DNA of 64,000 nucleotides from Ornithinimicrobium cavernae (lineage in GTDB: Bacteria > Actinomycetota > Actinomycetes > Actinomycetales > Dermatophilaceae), in NCBI RefSeq assembly GCF_003121625.1, contig NZ_QDDJ01000009.1, positions 153,104 to 217,103 on the forward strand, in the 5' to 3' direction. A program made the translations under genes and the position numbers. The notes beneath the pieces are model-generated. The model did not search any database. It saw nothing but the letters and a program-made list of their open reading frames with translations, and had not been told where the DNA came from. Positions 62,110-64,000 of the stretch are shown one piece after another; within the stretch, counting starts at the first letter, position 1, and each line of letters opens with the position of its first letter.

Positions 62110-62820
62110 ATGACGACAAGGACAGCGCGGCGCGCGGCCGCCACCCGACGCTCGATGGAACCCGTGGTCCAGGAGTCGACGCCCAGCATGATCGCGAGCC
62201 GTGTGCGCGAGGCCATCGCATCGGGACACATCGCGCCGGGATCGCAGCTGGGCGAGGCCAACCTGGCCCGTGAGCTGGGCGTCAGCCGCGGTCCCCTCCG
62301 TGAGGGGCTGCAGCGATTGACCGCCGAGGGGCTCCTGATCTCGATCCGCAACCGCGGGCTGTTTGTCATCGAGATGACCCCGGAGCGGGTGCAGGATATG
62401 TATCTCGCTCGTCAGGCTGTCGAACGCGCTGCCGCCGAACGCATCCACGACGGCGATCCGGTCGCGGCCGGCGGGGCACTCATGGGCGTTATCGAGGTCA
62501 TGGCTCGGGCCAGGAGCGCTCGGGGCGAGGGCGTCGCGGACATCGAGTTCCACCAGTTGCTGGTCTCCCTCGCTGCGAGCCCCCGGCTGTCCCGCATGCA
62601 CGAGATCCTGATGACCGAGACACGGATGTGCATCCACGCCTTGGCGGACTCCTACGTGCACGGGGATGCTGTGCGAGTCGAGGAGCACACAGCGATCGCC
62701 CGGTCCTTCCTGGACCGAGATGCCCGCCTCACGGACGAACTTCTCGCTGCCCACATGACAGACGCCGTGCGACGGCTTACTGCCGGGCGGAGCACAGCCC
62801 CGCCGAGCTCGTCGGCGTAG
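62110..62820 (+). CDS. GntR-family (FCD type) transcriptional regulator
   Basis: A 236-aa regulator. The winged-helix N-terminus is GSQLGEANLARELGVSRGPLREGLQRLTAEGLL (about residues 44-78) and the C-terminal FCD helical ligand domain carries ARQAVERAAAERI, DIEFHQLLVSLAASPRL and EEHTAIARSFLDRD with histidines for a metal site. It lies five bases after the second racemase. The linked palindromes at 56267 and 61336 are its likely targets, giving control of the whole cluster and of itself. Confidence 0.87.
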   Translation: MTTRTARRAAATRRSMEPVVQESTPSMIASRVREAIASGHIAPGSQLGEANLARELGVSRGPLREGLQRLTAEGLLISIRNRGLFVIEMTPERVQDMYLARQAVERAAAERIHDGDPVAAGGALMGVIEVMARARSARGEGVADIEFHQLLVSLAASPRLSRMHEILMTETRMCIHALADSYVHGDAVRVEEHTAIARSFLDRDARLTDELLAAHMTDAVRRLTAGRSTAPPSSSA

Positions 62821-63134
62821 CCCAGACCTCTCTCGCGTCTACCCTCGCAAAGGACACCGAGCACGTCGGCCTCGGCCAGCGGCAGTTCCTGCGGACTGTT
62901 CGGCCCCGGGCTCGGCCAGCGACAGCCCCCGCGGGCTGTTCGCCCCCGGGCTCGGCCAGCGACAGTCCCCGCGGGCCGACCATGTCAGGCCACCGACCAC
63001 GGTCGACCCCTTCAGGCACCCTGCGCCCGAATCCACAGGTCGTGGCGTGTCGCCGACACAGCGTCGGACACCTGTGCTAATTTGGGGACTAGTTGGAGAA
63101 CGGTTCGCGACGGGGCGACCGGAAGGGGGCAGCG
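62821..63134. other. 314-bp gap with repeat array and promoter region
   Basis: No gene of its own is supported here. It holds the 40-bp repeat array at 62871-62980, then a spacer, and then a lower-GC stretch with TAATTT and ACTAGT (about 63077-63093) that may be the promoter of the DUF222 gene. Confidence 0.5.
62871..62980. repeat. 40-bp tandem repeat with hairpin (2.75 copies)
   Basis: Units at 62871-62910, 62911-62950 and 62951-62980 (partial) start CTCGGCCAGCG. Each contains an inverted repeat such as ACAGCCC-CCGC-GGGCTGT; bases that differ between units mostly keep pairing, so the hairpin seems maintained. It lies 51 bp after the GntR stop and may be a terminator array. Confidence 0.7.
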
Positions 63135-64000
63135 ATGACGGTCAGCACGCTGGAGGCACGGCTCGAGGAGCTGCTCGTGCCGGTCATCGGGCCCGCGGGT
63201 CTGCCGGCGCGGCCGGAGGCGCCGGCTGATGGGCACCGGGACGGGTTGTCGGGGCTGCGGGAGACACTCCCCCACCTGACGGGGCTGCGAGAGCGACTGG
63301 CCAGCTCCGAGGCTGTGGTGTTGCGGCGGGTCGGCTGCCGGGTCCACCGTCCCTGGCGGCCCGTGCTGTTCGAGCCTGCACCCCACGAGGCGCCACCGGA
63401 GCACAACGGACCCGTCGCGCCGGAGCACAACCAACTCGTCCGCACGCAGGACGAGGACACCGTGCCGGGTACGGCTGGTCAGCTGCCCGTGGGTGATCTC
63501 ACCGACACCGCGGAGCCTGACACCGCGGAGGCGGATACCGCTGGGCCGGATACCGCCGGGCCGGATACCGCCGGGCACGACTCGCGGGTGGTGGGCACCG
63601 CCCAGCTACGGGCGGGGTTGAGCACGTTGGGGGTGGAGGAGGCGCTGGTCGAGTCGCTCGCCGAGATCGTGTTGGCGTGTGTGACGGTGCGCACTCCGGG
63701 TGAGCAGTCCTCGGTCGTTTCCCGGGGTCAGGCCCTGCTGGCGGCGGTGGAGACGTTGACGACGACGACCGGGGCGTTGGATGCGGTGCTGCTGTCGGCG
63801 GTGCGGCAGCTGACCGCGACCACCGGCCAGCTCCTCTTGGTGGATAAGGGCGCCACCACCCCCGAGGACCTCTCCGCCTCGGGCCGGGAGGAGTGGCGGG
63901 CCCGCGCCAAGGTCCTGACCCGCCACGAGATCGAAGCGGTCACCGGGTGGGGTGTGGGGGAAGTCAGCGACCTGGTCGCCCTGGCCGCCACCCCGGCCCC
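63135..64000 (+). CDS. DUF222/13E12-type protein, 5' part (runs off the window)
   Basis: An open frame from ATG 63135 (GGGGG upstream) to the window edge with no stop, 288 codons. The end of the visible part (LTRHEIEAVTGWGVGEVSDLVALAAT) matches the start of the DUF222 region of 13E12-repeat proteins, which usually carry a C-terminal HNH nuclease domain; that domain would lie beyond the window. The first 180 residues are variable and include a five-fold pentapeptide DTA[EG]x repeat. Multi-copy members of this family recombine in actinobacteria. Confidence 0.75.
   Translation, partial: MTVSTLEARLEELLVPVIGPAGLPARPEAPADGHRDGLSGLRETLPHLTGLRERLASSEAVVLRRVGCRVHRPWRPVLFEPAPHEAPPEHNGPVAPEHNQLVRTQDEDTVPGTAGQLPVGDLTDTAEPDTAEADTAGPDTAGPDTAGHDSRVVGTAQLRAGLSTLGVEEALVESLAEIVLACVTVRTPGEQSSVVSRGQALLAAVETLTTTTGALDAVLLSAVRQLTATTGQLLLVDKGATTPEDLSASGREEWRARAKVLTRHEIEAVTGWGVGEVSDLVALAATPA
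63504..63578 (+). repeat. 15-bp tandem repeats in the DUF222 gene
   Basis: Five in-frame 15-bp units encode DTAEP, DTAEA, DTAGP, DTAGP and DTAGH. They lie in the variable N-terminal part of the protein. Confidence 0.8.

Overview
The window is high-GC actinobacterial chromosome. Third codon positions are strongly GC-biased, GTG starts and 4-bp ATGA/GTGA overlaps are common, and two Fpg/Nei glycosylases, ClgR, AfsR/SARP regulators and a DUF222 (13E12-type) protein are present. The gene set suggests Micrococcales, perhaps the Intrasporangiaceae/Ornithinimicrobiaceae neighbourhood (Serinicoccus, Ornithinimicrobium, Janibacter); the genus is a guess. I saw no tRNA, rRNA, CRISPR array, transposase or prophage gene.

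0.2-6.4 kb holds a small hypothetical gene, the giant helicase lhr and nei2, a pairing also known in mycobacteria. 6.5-9.6 kb (minus strand) holds clgR, a cinA C-terminal homologue, pgsA and rimO. In other actinobacteria ftsK normally adjoins this block; here 9.7-19.7 kb is interposed (two tandem SARP-NB-ARC-TPR regulators, a divergent MFS exporter plus HAD phosphatase, a YeiH-type transporter and an ion channel with an unusual pore), with ftsK at 19.8-22.6 kb. 22.7-25.7 kb holds an ArsR-SRPBCC-VOC module with a visible operator and a divergent satD plus membrane-protein pair. 25.7-29.8 kb holds RNase J, thyA and a NUDIX-DHFR fusion next to a perfect CRP/GlxR-type site.

29.8-33.5 kb is a compact paaABCDE operon (phenylacetyl-CoA epoxidase). 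33.7-37.6 kb is the most unusual locus: a secreted CWB2-repeat protein, then an astacin-type metallopeptidase whose C-terminus carries eight Glu/Thr/Lys-rich octads, translationally coupled to an ATP-grasp ligase of the graspetide (MvdC/MvdD) type. The CWB2 gene and the peptidase-ligase pair have almost superimposable promoters, so they look like one regulon. I propose that the ligase cross-links or otherwise modifies the octads of the peptidase; this is inference.

37.6-41.3 kb holds a small hypothetical gene, a GNAT, azlCD, a membrane acyltransferase-like protein and a 48-aa gene with a perfect terminator. 41.5-53.1 kb is mainly housekeeping: pnp, rpsO, a secreted phosphodiester-glycosidase/metallophosphoesterase, a PIG-L deacetylase, nei, a VOC protein and ppc.

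53.2-62.8 kb is a catabolic cluster: DUF3830, amidase and 2-hydroxyacid dehydrogenase on the minus strand; EutA-like racemase, DoeA/EutD-like M24 hydrolase, aminotransferase, M20 deacylase, second racemase and GntR regulator on the plus strand. Two near-identical palindromes (ATTGT-N2-ACAAT) overlap its promoters, which suggests control by the linked GntR. The enzymes resemble part of the ectoine-degradation pathway, but EutB, EutC, a DoeC-type dehydrogenase and a transporter are missing. The window ends inside a DUF222 gene. Several tandem-repeat arrays, inside and between genes, are noted separately.
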